From positions 876,501 to 940,500 of the forward strand of contig NZ_AP023033.1 of assembly GCF_019670125.1 (NCBI RefSeq): 64,000 nt of DNA, given 5' to 3'. Source of the DNA: Agarivorans aestuarii. GTDB taxonomy: Bacteria > Pseudomonadota > Gammaproteobacteria > Enterobacterales > Celerinatantimonadaceae. Below, one piece after another: positions 9,000 through 17,669 of the stretch. Made by a program: the position numbers and the translations under genes. Each line of letters begins with the position of its first letter. Position 1 is the stretch's first letter. The notes beneath the pieces were generated by a model, which worked only from the letters and a program-made list of their open reading frames with translations, ran no database searches and was not told where the DNA came from.

Positions 9000-9359
9000 G
9001 TTTATATCTCGTAAATGGAATTATATACGTATGGATGTTTTACCATCTGGACGTCTATTCTAAGTGAGGGGTAAAAGATTTGCTAGCGCTTATTAATGAA
9101 AATAATTCACATTGGCAGATTAGTTTTATTGAATTTGCCCATTAGTACGCAGGCTTTCAACTTTAAGATCTTAGCAAAAACTATTTTGTTGCTAATCACT
9201 TAGCTATCTCTAGGGGCTGGAGGTAAATCAGAACGGCAGATACAGAGCACTGCTAAGAAAAGACTAAAGATGGTGGTTGTTAGAGCTTAGTTTGAACTAC
9301 AAATCACTTAGCCACTTTTAAAGCGGCTAAATGTACAATTTTGAGAGCAAGTTGCGTTG
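9000..9359. other. Intergenic region metK / thioredoxin-fold gene (360 bases)
   Basis: The metK-proximal part carries the met boxes at 9025-9056. The rest (about 9060-9359) lies downstream of the thioredoxin-fold gene and shows no convincing gene, terminator or structured RNA. Confidence 0.5.
9025..9056 (-). promoter_or_regulatory. MetJ operator: four tandem met boxes
   Basis: Four contiguous 8-mers fit the AGACGTCT met box: ATACGTAT (6/8), GGATGTTT (5/8), TACCATCT (4/8), GGACGTCT (7/8). They lie 26-57 bases upstream of the metK ATG. MetJ binds such tandem arrays cooperatively with SAM as corepressor; metK is a known MetJ target. Confidence 0.8.
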
Positions 9360-9905
9360 TTAGGGCTTGCTCAGCTCGTGCTTGATCCAGTTGCTCATGT
9401 TTTGCCGAGTTTCGAGTCCGGTTTTTCGAGCGATTTCTTTGTCGCCGCGCACAATCACTAAGACCGGTAGGGTAGACACTTGATATTTGCTACGAGCTGT
9501 CCTGTCTTCACTTAAATTAATTAGCTCAATTTTCTTTTCATTCTGCTGGTTATAGAGCATCACTAAATCAGCTTGAATTTTACTGTGATCGTTTCGGTCA
9601 TGCACAAAAGAAACTAAGCGAATAGGGGGGCGAGGGCTACGGGTTAAATCTAGGCATTGGCCACTATCATCGTATTCCTTACATGACCAAACAAAATCGT
9701 GGTACTTAAGAGTTTGCGAATAGAAGTATTGGCCTGCATCGAACTTTTTGATGCTAGGTATATGTTTGGTCGTATCACCATGTTCATCGCTGAAGCTTTT
9801 AATCACCCGGCTATTAGCCTTAAAGGTGGTAGTGTCGGTGTTCTCGGCAGCAAAAACTTGGCCAGAAAACAAAGCCATTATTAACAGTACAACTGGGCGG
9901 CGCAT
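9360..9905 (-). CDS. Secreted thioredoxin-fold-like protein lacking CXXC
   Basis: Unrecognised 181-residue exported protein. Signal peptide: MRRPVVLLIMALFSGQVFAAEN, with likely cleavage after the VFA of FAAEN. The C-terminal half resembles the end of a thioredoxin fold: KYQVSTLPVLVIVRGDKEIARK, with the cis-Pro-like TLPV, followed by a helix with TGLETRQNMSNWI. The CXXC redox motif is absent; the only mature cysteines are in WSCKEYDDSGQC, ten residues apart. It may be a redox-inactive adaptor or a periplasmic protein of unknown role. Monocistronic, lying between metK and the ClC gene. Confidence 0.6.
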   Translation of the reverse strand: MRRPVVLLIMALFSGQVFAAENTDTTTFKANSRVIKSFSDEHGDTTKHIPSIKKFDAGQYFYSQTLKYHDFVWSCKEYDDSGQCLDLTRSPRPPIRLVSFVHDRNDHSKIQADLVMLYNQQNEKKIELINLSEDRTARSKYQVSTLPVLVIVRGDKEIARKTGLETRQNMSNWIKHELSKP

Positions 9906-10260
9906 AAAACTTTCCCTATAAAATACAAAGCCACTATTAATATCTCTGGCATATTAAAACACTCTTGGCTTTAAGCCTATCGGATTTTTTAGTGGTACCG
10001 TTCTCATTTTGAATCCGCTTGGTTTTTTGGGGAATAGCTACTCAATCGTCTTTATTAGGCAGGTATTATCATTTCGTTTCAACGGTTTAGGGCTTTGGTT
10101 GCCTTGATTGTTAATACAAGGCTATCCATTTCAAGAACCCACAGGAAGAGAGCTGCTCACTTAATCAAGCTAGAAATGCGCTTTGTGAGAGAAAAATGAC
10201 AGGCGTCTATATTTGCGCTCTAGCTTTGAATATCGTCACTATTGCCCAGCTTATTTCAGT
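9906..10260. other. Intergenic region (355 bases)
   Basis: Lies between two minus-strand genes. It should hold the promoter of the thioredoxin-fold gene. A 22-codon plus-strand frame from 10197 is too short to support. No operator or terminator was recognised. Confidence 0.4.
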
Positions 10261-11532
10261 TTAGCTTTGTTGTATCTGCTCGCTGTCTAAGATTTTGTTC
10301 TCTTCTTTAACCAATACCGGGCTATTGATTAGGCGGATTTGTGCATTGAGCAACTGCTGTTCGATTAAACTTGGAGAGCGGAAGATATATTTGGCAACGG
10401 CGCTGGCGCATAAACATGCCACCATGGCGGGAATCACTATTTCCACTTGCATGGTTTGTTCGGTAATCAGCAAAAATGCAGCCCAAGGCGTGCGAAATAC
10501 CGCGCCAAACATAGCGCCCATTCCTACTATGACCAGCATTAGGTCGGCGCTGGTAGGGATAACATCACCAATAATACTGCCTAAGATACCGCCAATTACC
10601 AACATGGGGCCTAAGCTGCCACCGGGTAGGGCAAAGGCTAAAGCTACAGTAGTTAAGACGATCCTAGCTAGTAACCAGAGATGCTGTTGGCCAAGGTCTA
10701 ACTCCCAGTAAAGTAAACCGTTTGGCGTAATAGGTTCTAAACCTAACCATTGAGGGTTTAGTAGTCCAGCTAAAGCAGTCACACTAGCAGCAATAGTTAC
10801 CGCATAGTTGCGGTTAAGTTTAGGCATGGCGCGAATAAGCTTAACCAGCAAAGTAGCAAATACACCACACAACATGCCGAGTAAGGCAAACTGCGCTAAA
10901 CCATGCCATTCAAAAGACTGTGGAGGCAGGTTAATTGTTAACATGCTTCCACCATGTAATTGCGATATAACGCTTGCTGTTGCTGCCACCACCGCAATGG
11001 TGGCGATAGAGCGCCAATTAAAGCGGCGCATGACTAACTCATAAGCTATCACCGTACCGGCCAATGGCGCATTGAATAAAGCCGCTACTGCCGCGGCGGT
11101 GCCACATGCAACACTTAAGCGTACTTGACCTTCAGTTAAGCGCGCGGAATAAGACAAATTACTGGCAACAACCGCACTTAAATAACAGGCTGGGCCAACT
11201 ATTCCTACGGCATAGCCACCCCACGTTAACAGCAGGCCTACCGCAAACTGATATATCAGGTTACCCCAGTGCAGCTGCCCCTCATCAAAGTGGTAAGCCT
11301 TCACCACAAAAATTAAACCCACTTGTTTGTAACGACTAAACAGCCGCTCAAACAACAGAATACAAATAGCCGCAATAAAGGGCAGTGAATAAACAGGTAA
11401 GGGCGAATCAAGAAACTGATTAGGGTTGAGGTGGGCGAGATCACTAAACAATAATGCTAAGCCACTGGAGAACAAACCTATGAACAGGTAAACAAAAAAA
11501 CTGCGGCTGCGAAAAGCAAAGTTGTTCGCCAT
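10261..11532 (-). CDS. ClC-family chloride channel/transporter, divergent
   Basis: Inner-membrane ClC protein of 423 residues (E. coli ClcA 473). Family blocks seen: GIVGPACYLSAVVASN, GTAAAVAALFNAPLAGTVIA, ALPGGSLGPMLVIGGILGS, and GMGAMFGAVFRTPWAAFLLITEQT. The key positions differ from ClcA: the GREGP gate motif reads GIVGP, so the gating Glu (E148) is Val112, and the inner proton Glu (E203) is Leu166 after Tyr164-Glu165. The anion-binding GSGIP motif of helix D is not recognisable. Loss of both proton-path glutamates suggests a passive channel or altered transport rather than Cl-/H+ exchange; this is inference from ClcA mutants. Monocistronic, divergent from tkt. Confidence 0.85.
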   Translation of the reverse strand: MANNFAFRSRSFFVYLFIGLFSSGLALLFSDLAHLNPNQFLDSPLPVYSLPFIAAICILLFERLFSRYKQVGLIFVVKAYHFDEGQLHWGNLIYQFAVGLLLTWGGYAVGIVGPACYLSAVVASNLSYSARLTEGQVRLSVACGTAAAVAALFNAPLAGTVIAYELVMRRFNWRSIATIAVVAATASVISQLHGGSMLTINLPPQSFEWHGLAQFALLGMLCGVFATLLVKLIRAMPKLNRNYAVTIAASVTALAGLLNPQWLGLEPITPNGLLYWELDLGQQHLWLLARIVLTTVALAFALPGGSLGPMLVIGGILGSIIGDVIPTSADLMLVIVGMGAMFGAVFRTPWAAFLLITEQTMQVEIVIPAMVACLCASAVAKYIFRSPSLIEQQLLNAQIRLINSPVLVKEENKILDSEQIQQS

Positions 11533-11738
11533 TTTTTGTTTAACGTCCTTGTTTGGTTCTTATATCAAGACTTTATCACGAAGATTCAAACTGTAAATAT
11601 GCGATTGCTTAAGCATTCAGCAGAAAAAATGCATAAAACTGGAGATTCTTTTTAGATAAATATTGAGTAACACCGTTGACTTTGTGACAATACGCGCCTC
11701 TCGATACCCAATAGCCCTAATATTTGCAGGAGAAATTC

Positions 11739-13733
11739 ATGTCTTCTCGTCGTCAATACGCCAACGCTATTCGTGCTTTAAGCATGGATGCAGTTCAGCA
11801 AGCTAACTCTGGTCACCCTGGTGCACCAATGGGAATGGCTGACATTGCTGAAGTTCTATGGCGCGACTTTTTGAAACACAATCCAACTGACCCAAACTGG
11901 GCAGACCGTGACCGCTTTATTCTATCTAACGGTCATGGCTCTATGTTGCTGTATTCTCTACTGCACCTTTCTGGGTATCAACTACCTATTGAAGAGCTTA
12001 AAAACTTCCGTCAGTTGCATTCAAAAACTCCAGGTCACCCTGAGTACGGTTATGCACCTGGTGTAGAAACTACCACTGGCCCACTAGGCCAAGGTATCAC
12101 CAACGCTGTAGGTATGGCGCTAGCTGAGAAAATTTTGGCTGCGCAATTTAACCGCGACGGTTTCCCAGTTGTCGACCACTACACATACACCTTCTTAGGT
12201 GACGGCTGTTTGATGGAAGGTATTTCGCACGAAGCATGCTCTTTGGCGGGTACTCAAGGCCTAGGTAAGTTAATCGCATTCTGGGATGACAATGGCATCT
12301 CAATTGATGGTGAAGTAGAAGGTTGGTTTACCGACGACACCGTTAAGCGTTTTGAATCTTACGGCTGGCACGTAATTGGTGGTGTTGATGGCCACGATAG
12401 CGAAGCGATTAGCTCGGCAATTAAAGCTGCTCAAGCTGAAACTAAACGTCCAACCATGATTTGTTGTAAAACTGTGATTGGTTTTGGTTCGCCAAACAAA
12501 TCTGGTAGCCACGACTGTCACGGTGCTCCACTAGGCGCTGAAGAAATTGCAGCGGCACGTGAGTTCTTAAACTGGCCACATGCTGCTTTTGATATTCCTC
12601 AAGATGTTTACCAAGCTTGGGATGCAAAACCAAATGGTGAGAAATCTCAGTCTGAGTGGAACCAGTTGTTTGCTGGCTACGAAGCTACTCACCCAGAGCT
12701 AGCGGCTGAGTTTAAGCGTCGTGTAGACGGTCAACTTCCGAGTGATTGGAAAGAGTTTGCCGATAACTACATTAGCGAACTGCAAGAAAGCCAAGCTAAG
12801 ATTGCCACCCGCCAATCTTCTCAGAAAACTCTAGAAGCCTTTGGCCCTAAATTGCCAGAGTTACTAGGCGGTAGTGCTGACTTAGCGCCGTCTAATCTTA
12901 CTATGTGGTCTGGCTCTGAAGCGGTTACTGCTGAAGATGCATCAGGTAACTACATGCACTACGGTGTGCGTGAGTTTGGTATGTCAGCCATTATGAATGG
13001 TATGACCTTGCATGGTGGATTAAAACCTTACGGCGCAACCTTCCTTATGTTTATGGAATATGCACGTAACGCTCTTCGCATGGCTGCCTTAATGAAGCAA
13101 CCTGCGATCTTCGTTTACACTCACGATTCAATTGGTTTGGGTGAAGATGGTCCAACTCACCAAGCGGTAGAGCAAACTGCAAGCTTGCGTTTGACGCCAA
13201 ACATGAGCACCTGGCGTCCATGTGACTCTGTTGAGTCTGCAGTGGCGTGGCGTCATGCGGTAGAACGCACCGACGGTCCAACCTCATTGATCTTTTCTCG
13301 CCAAGGCTTAGCGCCTCAAGCGCGTGATGCTCAGCAATTAGCTGACGTTGCTCGTGGTGGTTATGTACTTAAAGATAGCGCTGGTACGCCAGAGCTTATC
13401 TTAATCGCAACTGGTTCTGAAATTGAGCTAGCTGTAGCAGCTTACGAAGAACTAACTGCTGCTGGTAAAGCAGTACGTGTAGTGTCTATGCCTGCTACCG
13501 ATGTATTTGATGCACAATCAGCTGAATACCGTGAGTCAGTATTACCAAATGCTGTTCGCAAGCGTATTGCTGTAGAAGCCGGTATTGCCGACTTCTGGTA
13601 CAAGTACGTTGGCTTCGACGGTAAAGTACTAGGTATGACTACCTTTGGTGAATCAGCGCCAGCTGGTGAACTATTCAAGCTATTTGGCTTCACTAAAGAG
13701 AACTTAGTGAACATGGCTAACGAATTACTATAA
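11739..13733 (+). CDS. tkt: Transketolase
   Basis: Thiamine-diphosphate enzyme that transfers two-carbon ketol units in the pentose phosphate pathway. 664 residues, the usual length. Seen: [34 protein letters not shown], the ThDP/metal site [36 protein letters not shown] and the pyrimidine-binding [11 protein letters not shown] block. The frame opens at 11724, but ATG 11739 ([12 protein letters not shown]) follows GCAGGAGAAATTC and matches the family start. First of the tkt-epd-pgk-fba cluster, with its own terminator. Confidence 0.97.
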   Translation: MSSRRQYANAIRALSMDAVQQANSGHPGAPMGMADIAEVLWRDFLKHNPTDPNWADRDRFILSNGHGSMLLYSLLHLSGYQLPIEELKNFRQLHSKTPGHPEYGYAPGVETTTGPLGQGITNAVGMALAEKILAAQFNRDGFPVVDHYTYTFLGDGCLMEGISHEACSLAGTQGLGKLIAFWDDNGISIDGEVEGWFTDDTVKRFESYGWHVIGGVDGHDSEAISSAIKAAQAETKRPTMICCKTVIGFGSPNKSGSHDCHGAPLGAEEIAAAREFLNWPHAAFDIPQDVYQAWDAKPNGEKSQSEWNQLFAGYEATHPELAAEFKRRVDGQLPSDWKEFADNYISELQESQAKIATRQSSQKTLEAFGPKLPELLGGSADLAPSNLTMWSGSEAVTAEDASGNYMHYGVREFGMSAIMNGMTLHGGLKPYGATFLMFMEYARNALRMAALMKQPAIFVYTHDSIGLGEDGPTHQAVEQTASLRLTPNMSTWRPCDSVESAVAWRHAVERTDGPTSLIFSRQGLAPQARDAQQLADVARGGYVLKDSAGTPELILIATGSEIELAVAAYEELTAAGKAVRVVSMPATDVFDAQSAEYRESVLPNAVRKRIAVEAGIADFWYKYVGFDGKVLGMTTFGESAPAGELFKLFGFTKENLVNMANELL

Positions 13734-13761
13734 GCTCGCGCTTGGTGTAATTCAGTAAAAA

Positions 13762-13793
13762 TGGAACCCTCTGCTAAGAGGGTTCTTTGTTTT
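13762..13793 (+). terminator. tkt terminator
   Basis: Stem GAACCCTCT (13764-13772) / AGAGGGTTC (13777-13785), loop GCTA, followed by TTTGTTTT. It partly insulates tkt from epd. Confidence 0.8.
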
Positions 13794-13816
13794 AGCGTTA
13801 TATGAAGGCGATTAGT

Positions 13817-14842
13817 ATGCCTAATCAAGCTATCAGAGTAGCCATTAATGGCTTTGGTCGAATTGGCCGCAGCGTAGTGCGGGCGCTCTTTGAATCTCAT
13901 CGTCAGCACCAAATTAAAATTGTCGCTATTAATGAACTGGCCAGTCCAGAGGCCATGGCGCACCTACTTAAGTATGACTCTACCCACGGCACCTTTGCTG
14001 AAGATGTACTGCTGCAAGGCGAAACATTGTCGGTAGAAGGTCAAGTCATTCAGTTATTGCATCAAAGCGAGCCAAGTAGCTTGCCTTGGCAAGAGCTCGC
14101 TGTAGATATTGTGATGGAATGTACCGGTCGTTTTAGCTCGGTGGCCGATGCGCAAATGCACATTGACGCAGGGGCTAAAAAAGTTTTGTTTTCTCATCCT
14201 GCCGATCCTTGCGTAGATCAAACTGTGGTCTATGGTGTAAATGACCAGCTATTAAGTACCAGCGACAAAGTGGTGTCTAATGGCTCTTGTACCACCAATT
14301 GTATTGTGCCTGTGATACAGGTCTTAGATGAAGCCTTTGGGGTTGAATGTGGTACTATTACTACAATTCACTCGGCCATGAACGACCAGCAAGTGATTGA
14401 TGCCTACCACACAGACTTGCGCAGAACACGTGCTGCAGGGCAATCAATTATCCCGGTTGATACTAAGCTAGCCAAAGGTGTAGAGCGGATCTTGCCTAAA
14501 TTTGCAGGTAAATTTGAAGCAATTGCGGTAAGGGTGCCAACGCAGAACGTTACGGCGATGGACTTAAGTGTAACATTGTGTAAAAAAGTTACAGTTTCTG
14601 ATATAAATCAAGCCATCCAAGCAGCAACTTGCGGTAAATTAAGCGGCATCTTGAGTTATACCGAAGAACCATTGGTGTCTATCGATTTTAATCACGATAG
14701 TCATTCAAGCATTATAGACGGTTCACAAACCCGGGTAAGTGGCGAACATTTAGTAAAAGTGTTGGCCTGGTGTGATAACGAATGGGGCTTCGCCAATCGT
14801 ATGTTAGACACCGCAGAGTTAATGAGTAACACGGAATTGTAG
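13817..14842 (+). CDS. epd: D-erythrose-4-phosphate dehydrogenase
   Basis: NAD-dependent GapA-like enzyme that oxidises erythrose 4-phosphate to 4-phosphoerythronate, the first step of pyridoxal phosphate synthesis. Seen: [40 protein letters not shown], the catalytic-Cys block [29 protein letters not shown], the phosphate-binding [15 protein letters not shown] and [14 protein letters not shown]. Those [13 protein letters not shown] and RRTRAA blocks distinguish Epd from GapA. ATG 13817 (341 aa) is preferred; ATG 13802 would add five residues. Neither has a strong ribosome site. Confidence 0.93.
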   Translation: MPNQAIRVAINGFGRIGRSVVRALFESHRQHQIKIVAINELASPEAMAHLLKYDSTHGTFAEDVLLQGETLSVEGQVIQLLHQSEPSSLPWQELAVDIVMECTGRFSSVADAQMHIDAGAKKVLFSHPADPCVDQTVVYGVNDQLLSTSDKVVSNGSCTTNCIVPVIQVLDEAFGVECGTITTIHSAMNDQQVIDAYHTDLRRTRAAGQSIIPVDTKLAKGVERILPKFAGKFEAIAVRVPTQNVTAMDLSVTLCKKVTVSDINQAIQAATCGKLSGILSYTEEPLVSIDFNHDSHSSIIDGSQTRVSGEHLVKVLAWCDNEWGFANRMLDTAELMSNTEL

Positions 14843-14897
14843 GTTTAGCCATGCTGGCTAAACTGTAAGTTTAAATTGAAACTATAGAGGACAGATA

Positions 14898-16061
14898 ATG
14901 TCAATTATCAAAATGACCGACTTAGATCTTGCAGGCAAACGCGTATTTATCCGTGCTGATCTAAACGTTCCAGTAAAAGACGGTAAAGTAACTTCAGATG
15001 CACGTATTCTTGCATCACTTCCTACCATTAAGCGTTGTCTAGAAGCTGGCGCTAAAGTAATGGTTACTTCTCACCTAGGTCGTCCAACCGAAGGCGAGTA
15101 CGCTGAAGAATTCTCTCTAGCTCCTGTAGTTAACTACTTAAACGATGCACTAGATTGTGACGTTAAACTAGCTAAAGATTACCTAAATGGCCTAGAGCTA
15201 AACACTGGTGAATTGGTTGTTCTTGAGAACGTTCGCTTCAACAAAGGCGAAAAGAAAAACGAAGAAGAGCTATCTAAGAAGTATGCTGCATTGTGTGACA
15301 TCTTCGTTATGGACGCATTTGGCACTGCTCACCGCGCCCAAGCTTCTACTCACGGTGTAGGTACTAACGCTCCTGTAGCATGTGCTGGCCCTCTTCTAGC
15401 TGCTGAGCTAGAAGCACTAGGCAAAGCAATGGACAAGCCAGAGCGTCCATTAGTAGCAATTGTTGGTGGTTCTAAAGTTTCTACTAAACTAACAGTACTT
15501 GAGTCTTTATCTAAAATTGCTGACCAACTTGTAGTGGGTGGTGGTATTGCCAACACATTTATCGCTGCCGACGGCCACAACGTAGGTAAATCTTTGTACG
15601 AAGCTGACCTAGTCGACACTGCTAAAAAGCTAATGAAAGAGTGTGCTATTCCGGTAGCTACTGATGTTGCATGTGCTAAAGCATTTGATGAAAACGCTGA
15701 AGCTGAAATTAAGAACGTTGCAGACGTTCAAGATGACGACATGATCTTCGACTTAGGCCCAGATTCTACAGCAGCTCTTGCTGAAATTATTGGTAATGCT
15801 AAAACTATCCTTTGGAATGGCCCTGTTGGCGTATTTGAATTCAAGAATTTTGAAGCAGGTACCGCGGGTATTTCTAAAGCAATCGCCGAGTCTGCAGGCT
15901 TCTCTGTAGCGGGCGGCGGTGATACACTAGCGGCCATCGACAAGTTTGGTATTAAAGCCGATGTATCTTACATCTCTACTGGCGGCGGCGCTTTCCTAGA
16001 GTTTGTAGAAGGCAAAGTATTACCAGCTGTAGCCATGCTTGAAGAGCGTGCAAAAGGCTAA
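14898..16061 (+). CDS. pgk: Phosphoglycerate kinase
   Basis: Glycolytic/gluconeogenic kinase interconverting 1,3-bisphosphoglycerate plus ADP and 3-phosphoglycerate plus ATP. 387 residues as in E. coli. Seen: [64 protein letters not shown], and the nucleotide site [12 protein letters not shown] with [13 protein letters not shown]. Preceded by a clear AGAGGACAG ribosome site. Third in tkt-epd-pgk-fba. Confidence 0.98.
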   Translation: MSIIKMTDLDLAGKRVFIRADLNVPVKDGKVTSDARILASLPTIKRCLEAGAKVMVTSHLGRPTEGEYAEEFSLAPVVNYLNDALDCDVKLAKDYLNGLELNTGELVVLENVRFNKGEKKNEEELSKKYAALCDIFVMDAFGTAHRAQASTHGVGTNAPVACAGPLLAAELEALGKAMDKPERPLVAIVGGSKVSTKLTVLESLSKIADQLVVGGGIANTFIAADGHNVGKSLYEADLVDTAKKLMKECAIPVATDVACAKAFDENAEAEIKNVADVQDDDMIFDLGPDSTAALAEIIGNAKTILWNGPVGVFEFKNFEAGTAGISKAIAESAGFSVAGGGDTLAAIDKFGIKADVSYISTGGGAFLEFVEGKVLPAVAMLEERAKG

Positions 16062-16067
16062 GAACGT

Positions 16068-16095
16068 AATCGGGAGCGCAGCTCCCGATTTTCTG
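16068..16095 (+). terminator. pgk hairpin terminator
   Basis: Stem ATCGGGAGC (16069-16077) / GCTCCCGAT (16081-16089), loop GCA, then TTTTC. The weak T run suggests partial read-through to fba. Confidence 0.65.
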
Positions 16096-16159
16096 TATTA
16101 GAATACTCTGTTACAGAAACAAGAATTTTTAATCAACAAGACTAAATGGAACCATTGCT

Positions 16160-17236
16160 ATGTCTAAGATCTTTGACGCAGTTAAACCAGGTGTAATCTC
16201 TGGTGATGACGTACAGAAAGTTTTCGAAATTGCTAAAGAAAACAAATTCGCACTACCAGCGGTAAACGTAGTTAACACTGACTCAATCAACGGCGTACTA
16301 GAAGCTGCGGCTAAAGTTAAGTCTCCAGTTGTTGTTCAGTTCTCTAACGGCGGCGCAGGTTTCTTCGCTGGTAAAGGCGTTAAGTTAGAAGGTCAAGGTG
16401 CTCAAATCCTTGGTGCTGTAGCTGGTGCGAAATACGTACACGCTGTTGCTGAAACTTACGGTGTTCCAGTTATTCTGCACACTGACCACGCTGCTAAGAA
16501 ATTACTTCCTTGGATTGACGGACTACTAGACGCTGGTGAAGAGTTCTTCGCACAAACTGGTAAGCCACTTTTCTCTTCTCACATGCTAGATCTTTCAGAA
16601 GAATCTCTTGAAGAGAACATTGAGACTTGTGCTAAGTACCTAGAGCGCATGGCTAAAATGAACATGACAATCGAGATCGAACTTGGTTGTACTGGTGGTG
16701 AAGAAGACGGCGTAGATAACTCAGATATGGACGCATCTGAGCTTTACACTTCTCCTGAAGACGTAGCTTACGCATACGAGAAACTAATGGCTATTAGCCC
16801 TCGTTTCACTATCGCTGCTTCTTTCGGTAACGTACACGGTGTTTACCAAGCGGGTAACGTTGTTCTTACTCCTACTATTCTTCGTGATTCTCAAGCTTAC
16901 TGTGCTGAGAAGTTTGGTATTGCTCCAAACGCGCTTAACTTTGTATTCCACGGTGGTTCAGGTTCTTCAGAAGCTGAAATCCAAGAGTCAATTGGTTACG
17001 GTGTTATCAAAATGAACATCGATACTGATACTCAGTGGGCTACTTGGAATGGTATCCGTGAATATGAAGCGGCTAACCGTGAATACTTGCAAGGCCAAAT
17101 CGGTAACCCTAAAGGTGCTGACCAACCTAACAAGAAATTCTATGACCCACGTGTTTGGTTACGCGCTGGTCAATCTGGCATGGTTACTCGCCTAGAAAAA
17201 GCTTTTGCTGACCTAAATGCAGTAGACGTACTGTAA
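16160..17236 (+). CDS. fbaA: Fructose-bisphosphate aldolase, class II
   Basis: Zinc-dependent aldolase splitting fructose 1,6-bisphosphate into DHAP and glyceraldehyde 3-phosphate. 358 residues, like E. coli FbaA (359). Seen: zinc ligands in HTDHAAKKLLPW, ELGCTGGEEDGVDNSD, FGNVHGVYQAGNVVL and VFHGGSGSSEAEI, with the phosphate-binding IKMNIDTDTQWA block. Last gene of tkt-epd-pgk-fba, followed by a strong terminator. Confidence 0.98.
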   Translation: MSKIFDAVKPGVISGDDVQKVFEIAKENKFALPAVNVVNTDSINGVLEAAAKVKSPVVVQFSNGGAGFFAGKGVKLEGQGAQILGAVAGAKYVHAVAETYGVPVILHTDHAAKKLLPWIDGLLDAGEEFFAQTGKPLFSSHMLDLSEESLEENIETCAKYLERMAKMNMTIEIELGCTGGEEDGVDNSDMDASELYTSPEDVAYAYEKLMAISPRFTIAASFGNVHGVYQAGNVVLTPTILRDSQAYCAEKFGIAPNALNFVFHGGSGSSEAEIQESIGYGVIKMNIDTDTQWATWNGIREYEAANREYLQGQIGNPKGADQPNKKFYDPRVWLRAGQSGMVTRLEKAFADLNAVDVL

Positions 17237-17669
17237 TTTAGTCATCAAGACTTGATCAATTAAGGCTCACTTTGGTGGGCCTTAATTGTTTTTAGTCGTA
17301 GAGTAAATCCTTTTAAACTATTTAATAATCTAACCATTTTATTATTTGTAAACCTTTCTATACATTTTTTCTAGATCTCAATTCTCCATTTCTAAACAAT
17401 TCCAAGCATTTCATTTTTCTCGCTTTTAGTTCATGATTGTTTTACTTTAGCTTCATAAGATAATGAATTTACTCTATTTATTTTTGCTTGATATGGAAAA
17501 TAACTACGTGATTCAAGCGTTTATAGCCTTCGTTTGAGCAAGATTAGAAAAATTCATTCGTTAAAATTAGCGCTATTGGCTAAAATTTATACTCTAAGTC
17601 CAATGAATTGGCGTGAGTCGCGGGCTGCGGACAGCAAGCGTATCGATAAAGATTGAAAGGAATAATCAA
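17237..17669. other. AT-rich intergenic region before the adhesin gene (433 bases)
   Basis: After the fba terminator (17257-17295) the region 17300-17600 is markedly A/T-rich with T runs, then the adhesin ribosome site GAAAGG at 17655-17660. It should hold the lapA promoter and any regulator sites. No specific operator was recognised. Confidence 0.5.
17257..17295 (+). terminator. fba terminator
   Basis: Stem CAATTAAGGC (17257-17266) / GCCTTAATTG (17279-17288) with inner CAC/GTG pairs, followed by TTTTTAG. It ends the glycolytic cluster. Confidence 0.85.

Noticed and set aside
10197-10265. 22-codon hydrophobic frame (MTGVYICALALNIV...).
   Set aside because: Too short to support without conservation, and it converges into the ClC gene end.
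13442-13963. Minus-strand frame of 173 codons over the tkt/epd junction.
   Set aside because: It overlaps two certain genes and the tkt terminator, and resembles no protein.
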